Origin: Gammaproteobacteria bacterium
Lineage (GTDB): Bacteria > Pseudomonadota > Gammaproteobacteria > Steroidobacterales > GCA-2729495
Assembly (NCBI GenBank): GCA_016874095.1
Contig: VGVH01000018.1
Span: 1 to 49,521, forward strand
Direction of reading: 5' to 3'
DNA: 49,521 nucleotides
Position 1 is the stretch's first letter. Every line of letters begins with the position of its first letter. Below the pieces are notes generated by a model. It had not been told where the DNA came from and did no database searches. It was given only the letters and a program-made list of their open reading frames with translations. Position numbers and translations under genes: made by a program. Positions 1-8,162 of this stretch are shown piece after piece.

Positions 1-308
1 GCGCCGAAGCCCTGCGCGCCGACGAGGTCCTCTATGCGCTTGCCCGGCCGCACCGCGTTAACGTAGCCCTTGAACCAGAAGTACTTCTGCTGGCCCCAGT
101 TGGTGTCACCCTGGATGCGGGCATAGGCCATCTGGTTGCCCTTGCCGGTGCGCAGGTCGAGATAGGGACCCTCGATCGCCGGGCCTTTGCCGCCCTGGCT
201 GGTCAGTTTGGCAGCCGCTTTTTCCGACCAGGCACCGAGCGCGAGCGCTGAAGCACCCAGTACGCCCACGGAAGCGAAGGACAGTGCGTCCCGGCGAGTC
301 GTCTGCAT
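1..308 (-). CDS. DUF1838-like exported protein (N-terminal part)
   Basis: The gene runs off the left edge of the window, so only the first 102 or so residues are visible. It begins MQTTRRDALSFASVGVLGAS, a twin-arginine-like start followed by a hydrophobic stretch, suggesting Tat export. The mature part contains the motifs GPYLDLRTGKGNQMAYAR and GQQKYFWFKGYVNAVRPGKR, which resemble the start of the DUF1838 family as I remember it. That family has no established biochemical role. It lies 97 bp downstream of the MFS permease on the same strand, so the two may be co-transcribed. The family call is from memory of the pattern only; the remaining sequence outside the window would settle it. Confidence 0.6.
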   Translation of the reverse strand, partial: MQTTRRDALSFASVGVLGASALALGAWSEKAAAKLTSQGGKGPAIEGPYLDLRTGKGNQMAYARIQGDTNWGQQKYFWFKGYVNAVRPGKRIEDLVGAQGFG

Positions 309-405
309 GTGGAATCCTCTGTCGGTTATTGCTTGTGCGGATCGGCGACGGCCCTGTTTATCAGCCAATGATGACCGGCGGCGGCGGCCGGAAGCAACCT
401 GCGTT

Positions 406-1803
406 TCACTGCGGCGTCGCGGTGGTCTGCTGGGGTTGGCGCCGTGCGTACCAGGCCAGCATCACCAGCGCGGCCACGACGAGCACCGCATTCGAGCCCG
501 CCATGTAGAGGAACGGACCTACAGGGCGCCAGTTGTCGAAGAGCCAGCCGCCGACGAGGCCGACGACCATGATGCCGAAGGCCCCGAACAGGCTGAACAG
601 CCCGAGCACGGCACCGCGCCCGCGATCCGGCGCCTCCTTGCCGATCAGGGATGTCGCAGAAATGTTCGCGCCCATCTCGCCAGCGCCGACGAAGGCGGCG
701 GCGATGTACATCTCCCAGCTCAGCGGGTTCTCGAGGAAACCAAGGGAGGCGTAGCCGACGAAGGCCACGCCCATGCCGAGCGCAAGTCCCTTCAGGCGAT
801 CGATCTTGTCGAGAACGATGCCGAAGATGACCGCCCAGGGCAGCGCGAAGGCCTGGATCACGATATAGAAGGTGGTTGCCTTGATCGTTGCCTCGGCGAC
901 CGTCATGCCCTGCGCCATGCCCTCGCGCACCAGCCACAGCGTGAGGAACTGACTGACCACGGCGAGATCGGCGCGCGAGACGAAAGCTGCGACATAGCCA
1001 AGGGCCACGCGCGGGTTGCGCCCGGCCGCGAAACCGACCTTGAGCGTCGCCAGCATGGGCTCGCGCTTTTCCGCCGGCTTGCCGGGCACGCCGCGCTTCA
1101 GCCCCCACAGCAGCACCATCGCGAGCATCACGCACGTGCCGGCGAGGCACCAGTAGGCGAAGCGGCCTGCGGTGATCGAGTCGTAGCCCATGTCGATGAA
1201 ACGCTGCGGCAGCCCGCCGATCAGCCGCGGCAGGGAAGCGATGCCGATGCCGTTGAAGATGAACACCGCCGCGATCATCTTCGCGCGGGTGCGGTCGACC
1301 GGATAGTCGTTGGCTATCGTCGACAGCATTACGTTGATGCAGGCCACGCCCGAGGCAATGAACAGCCGGAAGAGCACCAGCTCGATGGTCACGGCGTCGA
1401 TGTCGCCGGTGGCCAGCGGATACAGGCAATAACCGATGGCGAGCAGGATGAAGCCCGTCGCGAACACGGGCGGGCGGCCCGTCCTGTCGGATACGGCCCC
1501 CGCCACGCCGACCAGCGCGATGACCACCAGTTCCTGGACCACGAGCAGGGTGCCGGTGAGGACGCCCTGCTGGTTCGCCGGGATCTTCAGCATCTCGTTG
1601 AACAGGTAGGCCTGCATGATGCCCACCGAGTTCATCATCGCGATGCCGAAGAACGAGACGAAAAACAGGCTGTAGACGTGCTTGTAGGTGACGCCCTCGC
1701 GCATGCGCAGCGGGCCAATGCGCAGGCCGGTCTCGTTGTCGGGGCTTGCGGCGGCGGGCGTTGCGCTCACTGGGGGATTCCTGCGATCTGGGGGCACCGG
1801 CAT
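406..1803 (-). CDS. MFS transporter
   Basis: A major facilitator superfamily permease of about 465 residues with roughly twelve hydrophobic segments in the inner membrane. The loop between segments 2 and 3 carries GAVSDRTGRPPV, matching the MFS signature G-x-x-x-D-R-x-G-R. A central hydrophilic stretch (KRGVPGKPAEKREP) separates the two six-helix halves. I chose the ATG at 1803; the frame extends upstream to a TTG at 1830 without a better ribosome site. The substrate cannot be read from the sequence. It is divergent from the paraoxonase-like gene at 1973 and is followed by the DUF1838-like gene on the same strand, so it may serve a small uptake or catabolic unit. Confidence 0.85.
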   Translation of the reverse strand: MPVPPDRRNPPVSATPAAASPDNETGLRIGPLRMREGVTYKHVYSLFFVSFFGIAMMNSVGIMQAYLFNEMLKIPANQQGVLTGTLLVVQELVVIALVGVAGAVSDRTGRPPVFATGFILLAIGYCLYPLATGDIDAVTIELVLFRLFIASGVACINVMLSTIANDYPVDRTRAKMIAAVFIFNGIGIASLPRLIGGLPQRFIDMGYDSITAGRFAYWCLAGTCVMLAMVLLWGLKRGVPGKPAEKREPMLATLKVGFAAGRNPRVALGYVAAFVSRADLAVVSQFLTLWLVREGMAQGMTVAEATIKATTFYIVIQAFALPWAVIFGIVLDKIDRLKGLALGMGVAFVGYASLGFLENPLSWEMYIAAAFVGAGEMGANISATSLIGKEAPDRGRGAVLGLFSLFGAFGIMVVGLVGGWLFDNWRPVGPFLYMAGSNAVLVVAALVMLAWYARRQPQQTTATPQ

Positions 1804-1972
1804 GGTCACCGATGCCGGCCATGGAGACAACCGGTCTGGACGGCGCTGACCATACCGCGATCCAGCCGCCGTTGCCCGGCTATTCGCCGCGGCAGCCCCC
1901 CCGGTTTCGGCTGACGGCTGTCGGGCGGAGGATTATCCTGCGCGAACCCCAAATGCCCGGAGGCCACAGGCC

Positions 1973-3043
1973 ATGCGCATGTTCAAGCGACTCCTCAAGA
2001 TCGTCGGCGCGCTGGTGCTGGCGAGCATCGCCGTTTCCGTCTGGCTGCTCGCCCGCGGCGGGTCATTCGACGCGATCGAGCCGCATTTCGCCGGCAACTG
2101 CGAAGCCCTGCCCCTCGAGGGCAGCGGCGAGGACATCCTGATCGACCACGAGCGCGGCTACGCCTACCTCTCGCTGCTCGACCGCAAGGGCAAGATCGAG
2201 GGCAAGGACGTGCAGGGTGGCACGGTCGCCCGCATCGACCTGAACCAGCGACCGTTCGTGGCAGTGGACGCGCTCGTCACGAAGCCCGGCCCACTGCACC
2301 CGCACGGCCTGAGCCTGTACACGGCGGCCGACGGGACGCGGACGCTGGTGGTCATCAATCATGGCGCACGGCGCGGGGTCGATCCGGAAGCGGTCGAGAT
2401 CTTCACCGAGTCGGCGCCCGGCGAATTCACTCACAGCGAGAGCGTGGCGGGCCCCGAACTGCTCTCGCCCAACGATCTGGTCGCGGTGGGTCCGCGCCAG
2501 TTCTACGTGGCGAACGACAAGGTGCTGGGCGGCGGACTTGCGGCCGGGCTGCAGCAGGTCGGCATCGGCGGCTCACCGCTCACCTGGTTCGACGGAACGA
2601 GCCTGCGTTACGTGCTCGACGACATCGCCTCGGGTGGCGGCATCAACAGCTCCGCCGACCACCGCACGCTCTACGTCGCCGAGACCTCGGGCAAGCGCGT
2701 GCGCGTGCTCGACCGCAATGACGCCGGCGACGTGACCGAGCGCGCCAGAATCGCCGTCGATACCTCGCCGGACAACATCGACGTCGCCACCGACGGCAGC
2801 CTGTGGGTCGCGGGCCACGCCAACACCCTCAAGCTCATCCAGCACTTCGTCCGCGGCGCGCCCGCGCCGAGCCAGGTCTGGCGCGTGGCGCTCGGCGAAG
2901 ATGGCGTGAGCGAGCAGGAAGAGGTCTACCTCGACGACGGCACCAACATGTCCGCCGGCAGCGTCGGCGCGACCTACGGAAACCTGCTGCTGGTAGGCTC
3001 CATCACGGAGCGCAAGATCCAGATCTGCGAGATGGCGGGGTGA
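1973..3043 (+). CDS. Paraoxonase/arylesterase-like lactonase, membrane anchored
   Basis: A 356-residue protein with an N-terminal transmembrane anchor (residues 7-27, IVGALVLASIAVSVWLLA) and a six-bladed propeller-like body. Three motifs match the calcium-dependent paraoxonase (PON) family: PLHPHGLSLY, LLSPNDLVAVGPRQFYVAND and DTSPDNIDVATDGSLWVAGH. These supply Asn/Asp/His residues that bind the catalytic calcium in PON1. PON enzymes hydrolyse lactones and aryl esters, so a periplasmic lactonase is the best guess; a related SMP-30/gluconolactonase role is the alternative. A GGAGG at 1959-1963 sits 9 nt before the ATG. The gene converges on the TonB receptor and shares a terminator hairpin with it. 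Confidence 0.75.
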   Translation: MRMFKRLLKIVGALVLASIAVSVWLLARGGSFDAIEPHFAGNCEALPLEGSGEDILIDHERGYAYLSLLDRKGKIEGKDVQGGTVARIDLNQRPFVAVDALVTKPGPLHPHGLSLYTAADGTRTLVVINHGARRGVDPEAVEIFTESAPGEFTHSESVAGPELLSPNDLVAVGPRQFYVANDKVLGGGLAAGLQQVGIGGSPLTWFDGTSLRYVLDDIASGGGINSSADHRTLYVAETSGKRVRVLDRNDAGDVTERARIAVDTSPDNIDVATDGSLWVAGHANTLKLIQHFVRGAPAPSQVWRVALGEDGVSEQEEVYLDDGTNMSAGSVGATYGNLLLVGSITERKIQICEMAG

Positions 3044-3050
3044 AAAAACA

Positions 3051-3074
3051 AGGGCCGCCCTCGCGGGCGGCCCT
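3051..3074 (-). terminator. Rho-independent terminator between convergent genes
   Basis: A perfect 10-bp inverted repeat AGGGCCGCCC / GGGCGGCCCT encloses the 4-nt loop TCGC. On the minus strand it is followed by a run of T (plus-strand A run at 3043-3048), so it fits a terminator for the TonB receptor transcript. It can also fold in the plus-strand message just after the stop codon of the paraoxonase-like gene. Confidence 0.8.
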
Positions 3075-3108
3075 GTCGTGGCACGACCCTTCGGTCCGGC
3101 TGGCGCGC

Positions 3109-5829
3109 TTACTCGCCACCGAAGCGGTAGCTGAGACGCACGCCGTACTGGCGGCGATCCGGCAGCGTGACCGTCGCCTTGTCCATGAACAGGTTCGTGC
3201 TCTGGAACGCCGGGATGTCGCCGTCGGCGAATCCGGTCTTCACCGTGTCGTCGTCAAAGGCGTTGTCGATGTAGGCAATAGCGGACCACTGGTCGCCGAC
3301 GAGACCAGCACGCAGGTTGAACAGCCAGTACGACCCGAAGACCATCTGGTTGTTGTCCTTCGCGTAGCGATCGGACTGGTACTCGAAATCCGCGCCGTGC
3401 GTCCAGTCGAGACCGTCGGTGATCGGATACCGGAACGTGCCGCTGCCGACCAGGACGTGGTCCGGTGCGCCTTCCAGTTCGTTGCCGGAGTAGTCGGTGA
3501 CACAGGCCGCCTGGGTCGGACTGACCCCGGTAGCGACCAGCGAAATGCAGTTACCGACGTAGGCGATCTGACCGACGCCGCGCGTGATCGCCAGGTATTC
3601 GGTGTACTCCGTGTCGAGCCAGGTGTAGCTCAGCGAGAACGTCATGTTCTCGTTCGGGTTCCACAGCAAGTCGATCTCGGCGCCCCACACCTCCGCCTTG
3701 CCTGCGTTCGTCGTGCGCGGCACAAGCGTCGCACCCTGCTGGACCTGGGTCGATACCTGCTTGTTCTTGAAGTCCTCGAAGAACAAGGCGCCGTTCAGGC
3801 GCAGCCGGTTTTCGGCCCAAGTGGTCTTGGCACCCAGCTCCCATACGACCAGTTTCTCCTGCTTGAACTTCGAGCCCTCCGGATCGAAGGACCCGGCGCC
3901 GCCGGTGAAGCCCTGCACGCCCTCGGGCTTGTAGGCCTCGGCCCAGGAGAAGTAGTAGTTCTGGTCGTCCGTGGCCTGCCAGGCAATGGTCGCCTTGGGC
4001 GCGAAGAACGAGTCGTCGACCTTGGCCGTGTTCAGTCCCGACACGGTGGTGACGAAGCCGCCGGGACCAGGACCGTCGGCGTCGACCGTGCCCGGACCGA
4101 TGGACGGACAGGGTGTGAACGGCGGGCCAAATGCACAGGGGAAGGTTCCGGACGGATCCCAGAGGCCGGTGGAAACACTCGGGCCGCTGTTCTCTGTCTC
4201 ATCCCAGGTCTGGCGGGCCTCGACGCTGAGGGTCAAGGATTCGGCGAACTCCCAGTCGATGTGCCCGTAGATCGAATAGTGCGTGGTCTCGCGAGCCCAA
4301 CGCGCCGGATTGAGCGGCACCGCCATCGGGTCCGCCAGCGGAATCGGGGCGCCCATCGGCAGCGGACCGCCGACCACGACGTTGCGCCAGGCGGCGCCGC
4401 AACTGCCGTTCAGGGACGGGAAGCCGCTGTAGTCGAGGCAGGTGGCCGAACCGTCGGCGACATCGACGTCCTCGTTCCAGTACAGCGCGCCGACGACCCA
4501 GCGCAGCGGGCCGTCGCCCTTCGACAACACGCGGAACTCCTGGCTGAACAGGTCCGTCTCGTTGAAGACGTGGAGTTCACCGGTCGCCGTGCCGGTGCTG
4601 GCGCTCTGGTCCTCGGAGCCTTCGTGCTGCTCGGTGTCGGTCGTCGCGTAATGCGAGAGCGACTTCAGGGCCAGCGTACCGAGATCCCAGTCGACGGTGA
4701 GCGAACCACGGGTCACCTCGCGATCGGTGCCGGGGTAGTCACTGCATCCCGCGAGCGAATCCGGGTAATCCTCGCCGCAGGTGCGCGGATCCTCGCTCAT
4801 GCGCGGCTGCAGACTGTCGGCACCCGGCACTTCACCCTTGATGCCGAGAATGGCTGTCTGACTCGTTACACGCGACAGGTTGCAGGTGGGGTTGCTTTCG
4901 GGGCAGAACTCACCGACCGCCGGGTCGTACTGCGCGAGGTCCGGGACGGCGAACAGGTGGTTCAACTGCACCCGGCTGTTTGCGTTGATCAGTGGTGCCT
5001 GGCCCAATCCCTGGGCGCCGTCACCATCGGGATAAAAGCCGTTGGCGAAGGGCGTGATTTCGAACTGGTCGTCGCTGCGTTCGACGCGGGCCGTCAGGGA
5101 GAGGCCGTCCGTCACTTCCCAGACCAGCGTGCCTGAGACGGCGTTGCCGTCGCCGCCGCCCATTCTTCCGCCGGTGATCGAATTGCGATAGAAACCGTCG
5201 TGGTTCCAGAGCACGCCGGAAAAGCCGAGTTTCAGGCTGTCGGTCACCGGGCCGCTGACGGCGCCGCTGATTTCCCGTTGGCCCTCGGTGCCGAGATCGC
5301 TGGACACGCGGGCCTCGAAGGTATCGCCGGGCTTCTTGGTGATGAAGTTCACGGCACCCGCGAACGCCGATCGGCCGTAAAGCGCGTTCTGCGGGCCCTT
5401 CACGATTTCGACGCGCTCGATGTCGAACAGGCGCGGATTGATGAGGAGCGAACCACCGGCCGTGGCGCCGAGCGTCTCGCTCGAGATGTCGATGTCGTCG
5501 ACCAGCACGGCGACGTTCTGCCGGCCGCGTGTCGGTGACAGTCCGCGGATCACGATGCGCTGGTCCTGCGGGGCGAAGCCGCGGTCGAGGATGACGCTGG
5601 CCGACTGGCTCAGCAGGCTTTCCAGGTCCACGATGCCCTTGGTCGCGATGGTGTCTGCCGTGATGGCTTCGACCGCGACCGGTATGTCCTGCAGGCTCTC
5701 CTCACGCTTGCGCGTGGTGACGACGATCTCCGCAACCGCCGACCAGGCCTCGGTCGACAACCCGAGCGCTGCGAAGACGACGAGCGGTGCGCCGACGGCG
5801 CGCCAGGCGATTCGTTTAGCGTGACCCAT
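3109..5829 (-). CDS. TonB-dependent outer-membrane receptor
   Basis: About 906 residues. The start MGHAKRIAWRAVGAPLVVFA is a Sec signal peptide ending near STEAWSA; it is followed by a TonB-box-like EIVVTTRKREESLQDIPVAV. The plug domain follows (residues ~45-170: IRGLSPTRGRQNVAVLVDDI, VEIVKGPQNALYGRSAFAGA), then a 22-strand-type barrel ending in LSYRFGGE. This is the sphingomonad/gammaproteobacterial branch of large TonB receptors, whose ligands range from siderophores to carbohydrates and steroids. No ligand can be assigned here. An open frame extends 38 codons upstream, but the signal peptide decides the ATG at 5829. No TonB, ExbB or ExbD gene is nearby. The long plus-strand frame inside this gene is a high-GC shadow. 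Confidence 0.92.
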   Translation of the reverse strand: MGHAKRIAWRAVGAPLVVFAALGLSTEAWSAVAEIVVTTRKREESLQDIPVAVEAITADTIATKGIVDLESLLSQSASVILDRGFAPQDQRIVIRGLSPTRGRQNVAVLVDDIDISSETLGATAGGSLLINPRLFDIERVEIVKGPQNALYGRSAFAGAVNFITKKPGDTFEARVSSDLGTEGQREISGAVSGPVTDSLKLGFSGVLWNHDGFYRNSITGGRMGGGDGNAVSGTLVWEVTDGLSLTARVERSDDQFEITPFANGFYPDGDGAQGLGQAPLINANSRVQLNHLFAVPDLAQYDPAVGEFCPESNPTCNLSRVTSQTAILGIKGEVPGADSLQPRMSEDPRTCGEDYPDSLAGCSDYPGTDREVTRGSLTVDWDLGTLALKSLSHYATTDTEQHEGSEDQSASTGTATGELHVFNETDLFSQEFRVLSKGDGPLRWVVGALYWNEDVDVADGSATCLDYSGFPSLNGSCGAAWRNVVVGGPLPMGAPIPLADPMAVPLNPARWARETTHYSIYGHIDWEFAESLTLSVEARQTWDETENSGPSVSTGLWDPSGTFPCAFGPPFTPCPSIGPGTVDADGPGPGGFVTTVSGLNTAKVDDSFFAPKATIAWQATDDQNYYFSWAEAYKPEGVQGFTGGAGSFDPEGSKFKQEKLVVWELGAKTTWAENRLRLNGALFFEDFKNKQVSTQVQQGATLVPRTTNAGKAEVWGAEIDLLWNPNENMTFSLSYTWLDTEYTEYLAITRGVGQIAYVGNCISLVATGVSPTQAACVTDYSGNELEGAPDHVLVGSGTFRYPITDGLDWTHGADFEYQSDRYAKDNNQMVFGSYWLFNLRAGLVGDQWSAIAYIDNAFDDDTVKTGFADGDIPAFQSTNLFMDKATVTLPDRRQYGVRLSYRFGGE

Positions 5830-5950
5830 GACATTCCCCCCCAACCGTGAATGGTTATTACCACCGGAACGCGGCGCGATCGGGAGGACGCAGCCACTCA
5901 CCCTCACGATCCCCATGAGCCGCAGGCCGTGGTATGCATGCAACGGCCCG

Positions 5951-5980
5951 ATACTGCTATGGATGTGTAGGGATCGTCAA
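5951..5980 (-). promoter_or_regulatory. Possible sigma70-type promoter of the TonB receptor gene
   Basis: Read on the minus strand, TTGACG (5975-5980) and CAGTAT (5951-5956) are separated by 18 nt. The -35 box matches five of six consensus bases, the -10 box only three of six. It lies about 120 bp upstream of the start codon, inside a 233-bp gene-free stretch (5830-6062) in which I see nothing else. Confidence 0.3.
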
Positions 5981-6062
5981 GAGTTATTGCTACTTATAGG
6001 GGTCAGGCCCGCGCCAGCGCCGGCCAAATGTCGCGCTCAGCCGACAGATGGGGCTAGCGGGT

Positions 6063-6926
6063 CTAAAGCAACAGCTTGTCGAGAATCGCCGCGGTCAGCA
6101 GCAGCCCGAGCTGCACGATGGACGCCGCGAACACCCGCCAGCCCTGGGCGATGGTGGGCTTGCGGATGAGCTGCCAGCTCGAGGCGACGAAGTAGACGCC
6201 GCCGGCGGCAGCGCCCGCGAAGTAGATCCAGCCCATGCCGTAGGCGACGGGCACGAGCGACAGCAGCACCAGCACGGCGGCGTGCGCGAAGATCGTGCGG
6301 GTGGAGATGTCGTCTGAGACGACGGTCGGCAGCATCGGCACGCCGGCTTTCTGGTAGTCGCGCTTGCAGGCGAAGGCCATCGCCCAGAAGTGCGGCGGCG
6401 TCCAGAGGAACAGCACGATCGCGAGGATCAGCGGCGCGGGTTCGAAGGTGGCGTCGACCGCGGCAGCGCCGGCCATCACGGCGAAGCTGCCCGACAGGCC
6501 GCCGATCACGATGTTCCACCAGGTGCGCCGCTTCAGCCACACGGTGTAGACCACCCCGTAGGTGAAGGCGCCGAGGAAAACATAGAGAGTCGCTTCGAGA
6601 TTCGTCGCCCAGGCCGTCGCCGCGAGTGCGCCCACCAGCACCGTCACCAGTCCGATCGGCCAGCCGGCGCCGGCGCCGAAGCGGCCCGTCGCGAAGGGGC
6701 GCGTCTGGGTGCGGGTCATCTGCGCGTCGAGGTCGCGCTCCCAGAACTGGTTGAAGGCCCCGGCCGCGGCCGAGGAAGCCAGCACGCCGAGCCCGAGCAC
6801 CGCCAGCTGCCACGGCGCGAGTCCGGCCGACGGGCTGACCGACACGCCCGCGATGGCGCAGGCGGCAATGAGGAAGCCGAGCCGCACTTTGGCAGCCTGG
6901 TAGATCAGTCGGATGGTCTCGTTCAT
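6063..6926 (-). CDS. cyoE: Protoheme IX farnesyltransferase (heme O synthase)
   Basis: A 287-residue UbiA-superfamily prenyltransferase that farnesylates heme b to heme O for terminal oxidases in the inner membrane. The first Asp-rich motif is NQFWERDLDAQMTRTQTRP (residues ~60-78; N-x3-D-x3-D). The second region has YTVWLKRRTWWNIVIGGLSG and TPPHFWAMAFACKRDYQKAGVPM, typical of CtaB/CyoE. About nine hydrophobic segments are visible. I chose the ATG at 6926; a longer in-frame extension to 7016 has no family similarity. No cytochrome oxidase subunit gene adjoins it within the window, which is unusual for this gene. The heme theme continues with the hem operon further right. Confidence 0.93.
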   Translation of the reverse strand: MNETIRLIYQAAKVRLGFLIAACAIAGVSVSPSAGLAPWQLAVLGLGVLASSAAAGAFNQFWERDLDAQMTRTQTRPFATGRFGAGAGWPIGLVTVLVGALAATAWATNLEATLYVFLGAFTYGVVYTVWLKRRTWWNIVIGGLSGSFAVMAGAAAVDATFEPAPLILAIVLFLWTPPHFWAMAFACKRDYQKAGVPMLPTVVSDDISTRTIFAHAAVLVLLSLVPVAYGMGWIYFAGAAAGGVYFVASSWQLIRKPTIAQGWRVFAASIVQLGLLLTAAILDKLLL

Positions 6927-7017
6927 CGGGGACTCTGCTGGAGCTGGCCGTGCGCTCCATGGGAGCGCGGCGGCGGGCATGTTACCTGAGCGCCCCGACG
7001 CTGGACAGGCAAGCATT

Positions 7018-7191
7018 TCATCCCCGGAAATGAGCCCGAAGCGCAGCCACGCAACCCTGTATGTCCTGCAGTCGCCCGATGCTCAGCCGACACCAGGTCG
7101 CGTAGGGCGGGAACGGTCGACCCACGATGTAACCGCGGGTGCGCATCGCGCGGCTGAAGTCGGCGACCCGGCCACCGGGACAGGGTCGCGG
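7018..7191 (-). pseudogene. C-terminal remnant of a class I/II PLP aminotransferase
   Basis: In the frame ending at the TGA at 7018-7020 the translation reads GGRVADFSRAMRTRGYIVGR, then PFPPYATWCRLSIGRLQDI, ending AALRAHFRG. This is the ending expected of a histidinol-phosphate-aminotransferase-like protein, in which G-R-x-F and C-R-[IV]-S-[IV]-G are conserved. A stop codon at 7192-7194 closes the frame after 58 codons and no catalytic domain is present. Just upstream, a GAGGAG six nt before an ATG (7197) opens a short peptide in another frame. This is compatible with an internal deletion that kept the start and the end of the gene but shifted frame. Confidence 0.6.
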
Positions 7192-7252
7192 TCATGCTGG
7201 ACTCCTCGCGCCTGCGCTGGGAAAAAGGCCGCTTTCCAGGGTATGCGGACGG

Positions 7253-7268
7253 GTTATACCGGGATAAC
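7253..7268. promoter_or_regulatory. Palindromic operator-like site upstream of cysH (candidate CysB site)
   Basis: GTTAT-ACCGGG-ATAAC is a 16-bp inverted repeat with 5-bp arms about 80 bp upstream of cysH. The same GTTAT/ATAAC arms recur in the cysB-cysG intergenic region. ATAAC-like half-sites are known in enterobacterial CysB binding sites. The function is inferred from position and recurrence. The rest of the 420-bp region 6927-7346 holds only the aminotransferase remnant and a short CCTGGAG/CCAGGG hairpin near 7311-7334. Confidence 0.4.
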
Positions 7269-7346
7269 AACAACTACGTTCCCGGCCCCGGCGGTGCTTC
7301 GTAAGTTAGCACCTGGAGTCCTCCCATCCAGGGGACAGAAAGACTC

Positions 7347-8147
7347 ATGTCACCCCCGACCGCACAGCTGAAGATCGTCCGCGAGACCCTGCCGACCCTG
7401 GCGGACACGGTAGAGCGTTTCGCCGTGAGCGAGGACGATTCGCGCGCCCGGGCGGTTGCCCACTGCAATGAACTGCTGGCGGCCCGCACGGCCGAGGAAC
7501 GGATCATCTGGGCGCTGGAGAACCTCCCAGCCAACGCGGCGCTGAGCTCGAGTTTCGGCGTACAGGCAGCGGTATCGCTGCACCTCGTGAACCGCCTGCG
7601 ACCGGGCATCCCGGTGATCTTCATCGACACCGGCTACCTGTTTCCCGAGACCTACCGCTTCGTCGAGGAACTGACGGAAAAACTCGACCTGAATCTCAAG
7701 ACCTATCGCGCCGAAATGAGCTCCGCCTGGCAGGAGGCCCGCTACGGCCGGCGCTGGGAGCAGGGCCTCGAAGCGCTCACCGCGTACAACCAGCAGAACA
7801 AGGTCGAACCGATGGAGCGCGCGCTGCGCGAACTGAGTGTCGGCACCTGGTTCGCCGGCCTGCGCCGCAGCCAGTCGAAGACCCGCGCCGGGGTCGACTT
7901 CGTGAGCTGGAGCGGCGGCGAGCGCTGCAAGGTCCATCCGATCGCGGACTGGACCGATCGCGACATCCACCGCTATCTCGTGCAGCACGGGCTGCCGCGG
8001 CACCCGCTGTGGGAACAGGGTTACGTCTCCATCGGCGACGTACACAGCACGAGGCCGCTGCAGGAAGTCGATCACATCGACGAAACGCGCTTCGCGGGCC
8101 TGAAGCGCGAGTGCGGCCTGCACGAGATCAATCTCTCCGGCCTCTGA
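7347..8147 (+). CDS. cysH: Phosphoadenylyl-sulfate reductase
   Basis: A 266-residue cytoplasmic PAPS reductase that reduces PAPS to sulfite with thioredoxin. The P-loop-like [15 protein letters not shown] and the sulfonucleotide-binding [17 protein letters not shown] are present. The C-terminal KRECGLHE supplies the catalytic Cys256 in the E-C-G-L-H signature. Where [4Fe-4S] APS reductases carry a Cys-Cys pair, this protein has [10 protein letters not shown], so it should be the cluster-free PAPS type. It converges on cysB with a 12-bp gap. Control by CysB is likely given the upstream palindrome. No sulfate transport, ATP sulfurylase or sulfite reductase gene lies in the window. Confidence 0.93.
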   Translation: MSPPTAQLKIVRETLPTLADTVERFAVSEDDSRARAVAHCNELLAARTAEERIIWALENLPANAALSSSFGVQAAVSLHLVNRLRPGIPVIFIDTGYLFPETYRFVEELTEKLDLNLKTYRAEMSSAWQEARYGRRWEQGLEALTAYNQQNKVEPMERALRELSVGTWFAGLRRSQSKTRAGVDFVSWSGGERCKVHPIADWTDRDIHRYLVQHGLPRHPLWEQGYVSIGDVHSTRPLQEVDHIDETRFAGLKRECGLHEINLSGL

Positions 8148-8162
8148 GGTCGGACAACCTCA
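8145..8162. terminator. Short hairpin overlapping both stop codons of cysH and cysB
   Basis: TGAGGT-CGGACA-ACCTCA is a perfect 6-bp inverted repeat whose ends are the TGA codons of the two convergent genes. A second GC-rich repeat (GCCCGCC-TGC-GGCGGGC) follows at 8163-8179. Neither has a T run, so intrinsic termination is uncertain. Confidence 0.3.

Noticed and set aside
187-1914. A 575-codon plus-strand frame opposite the MFS permease
   Set aside because: Composition is charged and repetitive, while the minus-strand frame has twelve hydrophobic segments and an MFS signature.
2803-5136. A 777-codon plus-strand open frame across the TonB receptor gene
   Set aside because: It is antisense to a clear TonB receptor, has Arg/Gly-rich, low-complexity translation and no domain; it is a high-GC shadow frame.
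5829-5943. Upstream start at 5943 for the TonB receptor
   Set aside because: The extension precedes a complete Sec signal peptide and has no leader character.
7200-7346. A riboswitch (SAM or similar) upstream of cysH
   Set aside because: Only a short hairpin and a palindrome are visible; no conserved riboswitch core could be recognised.
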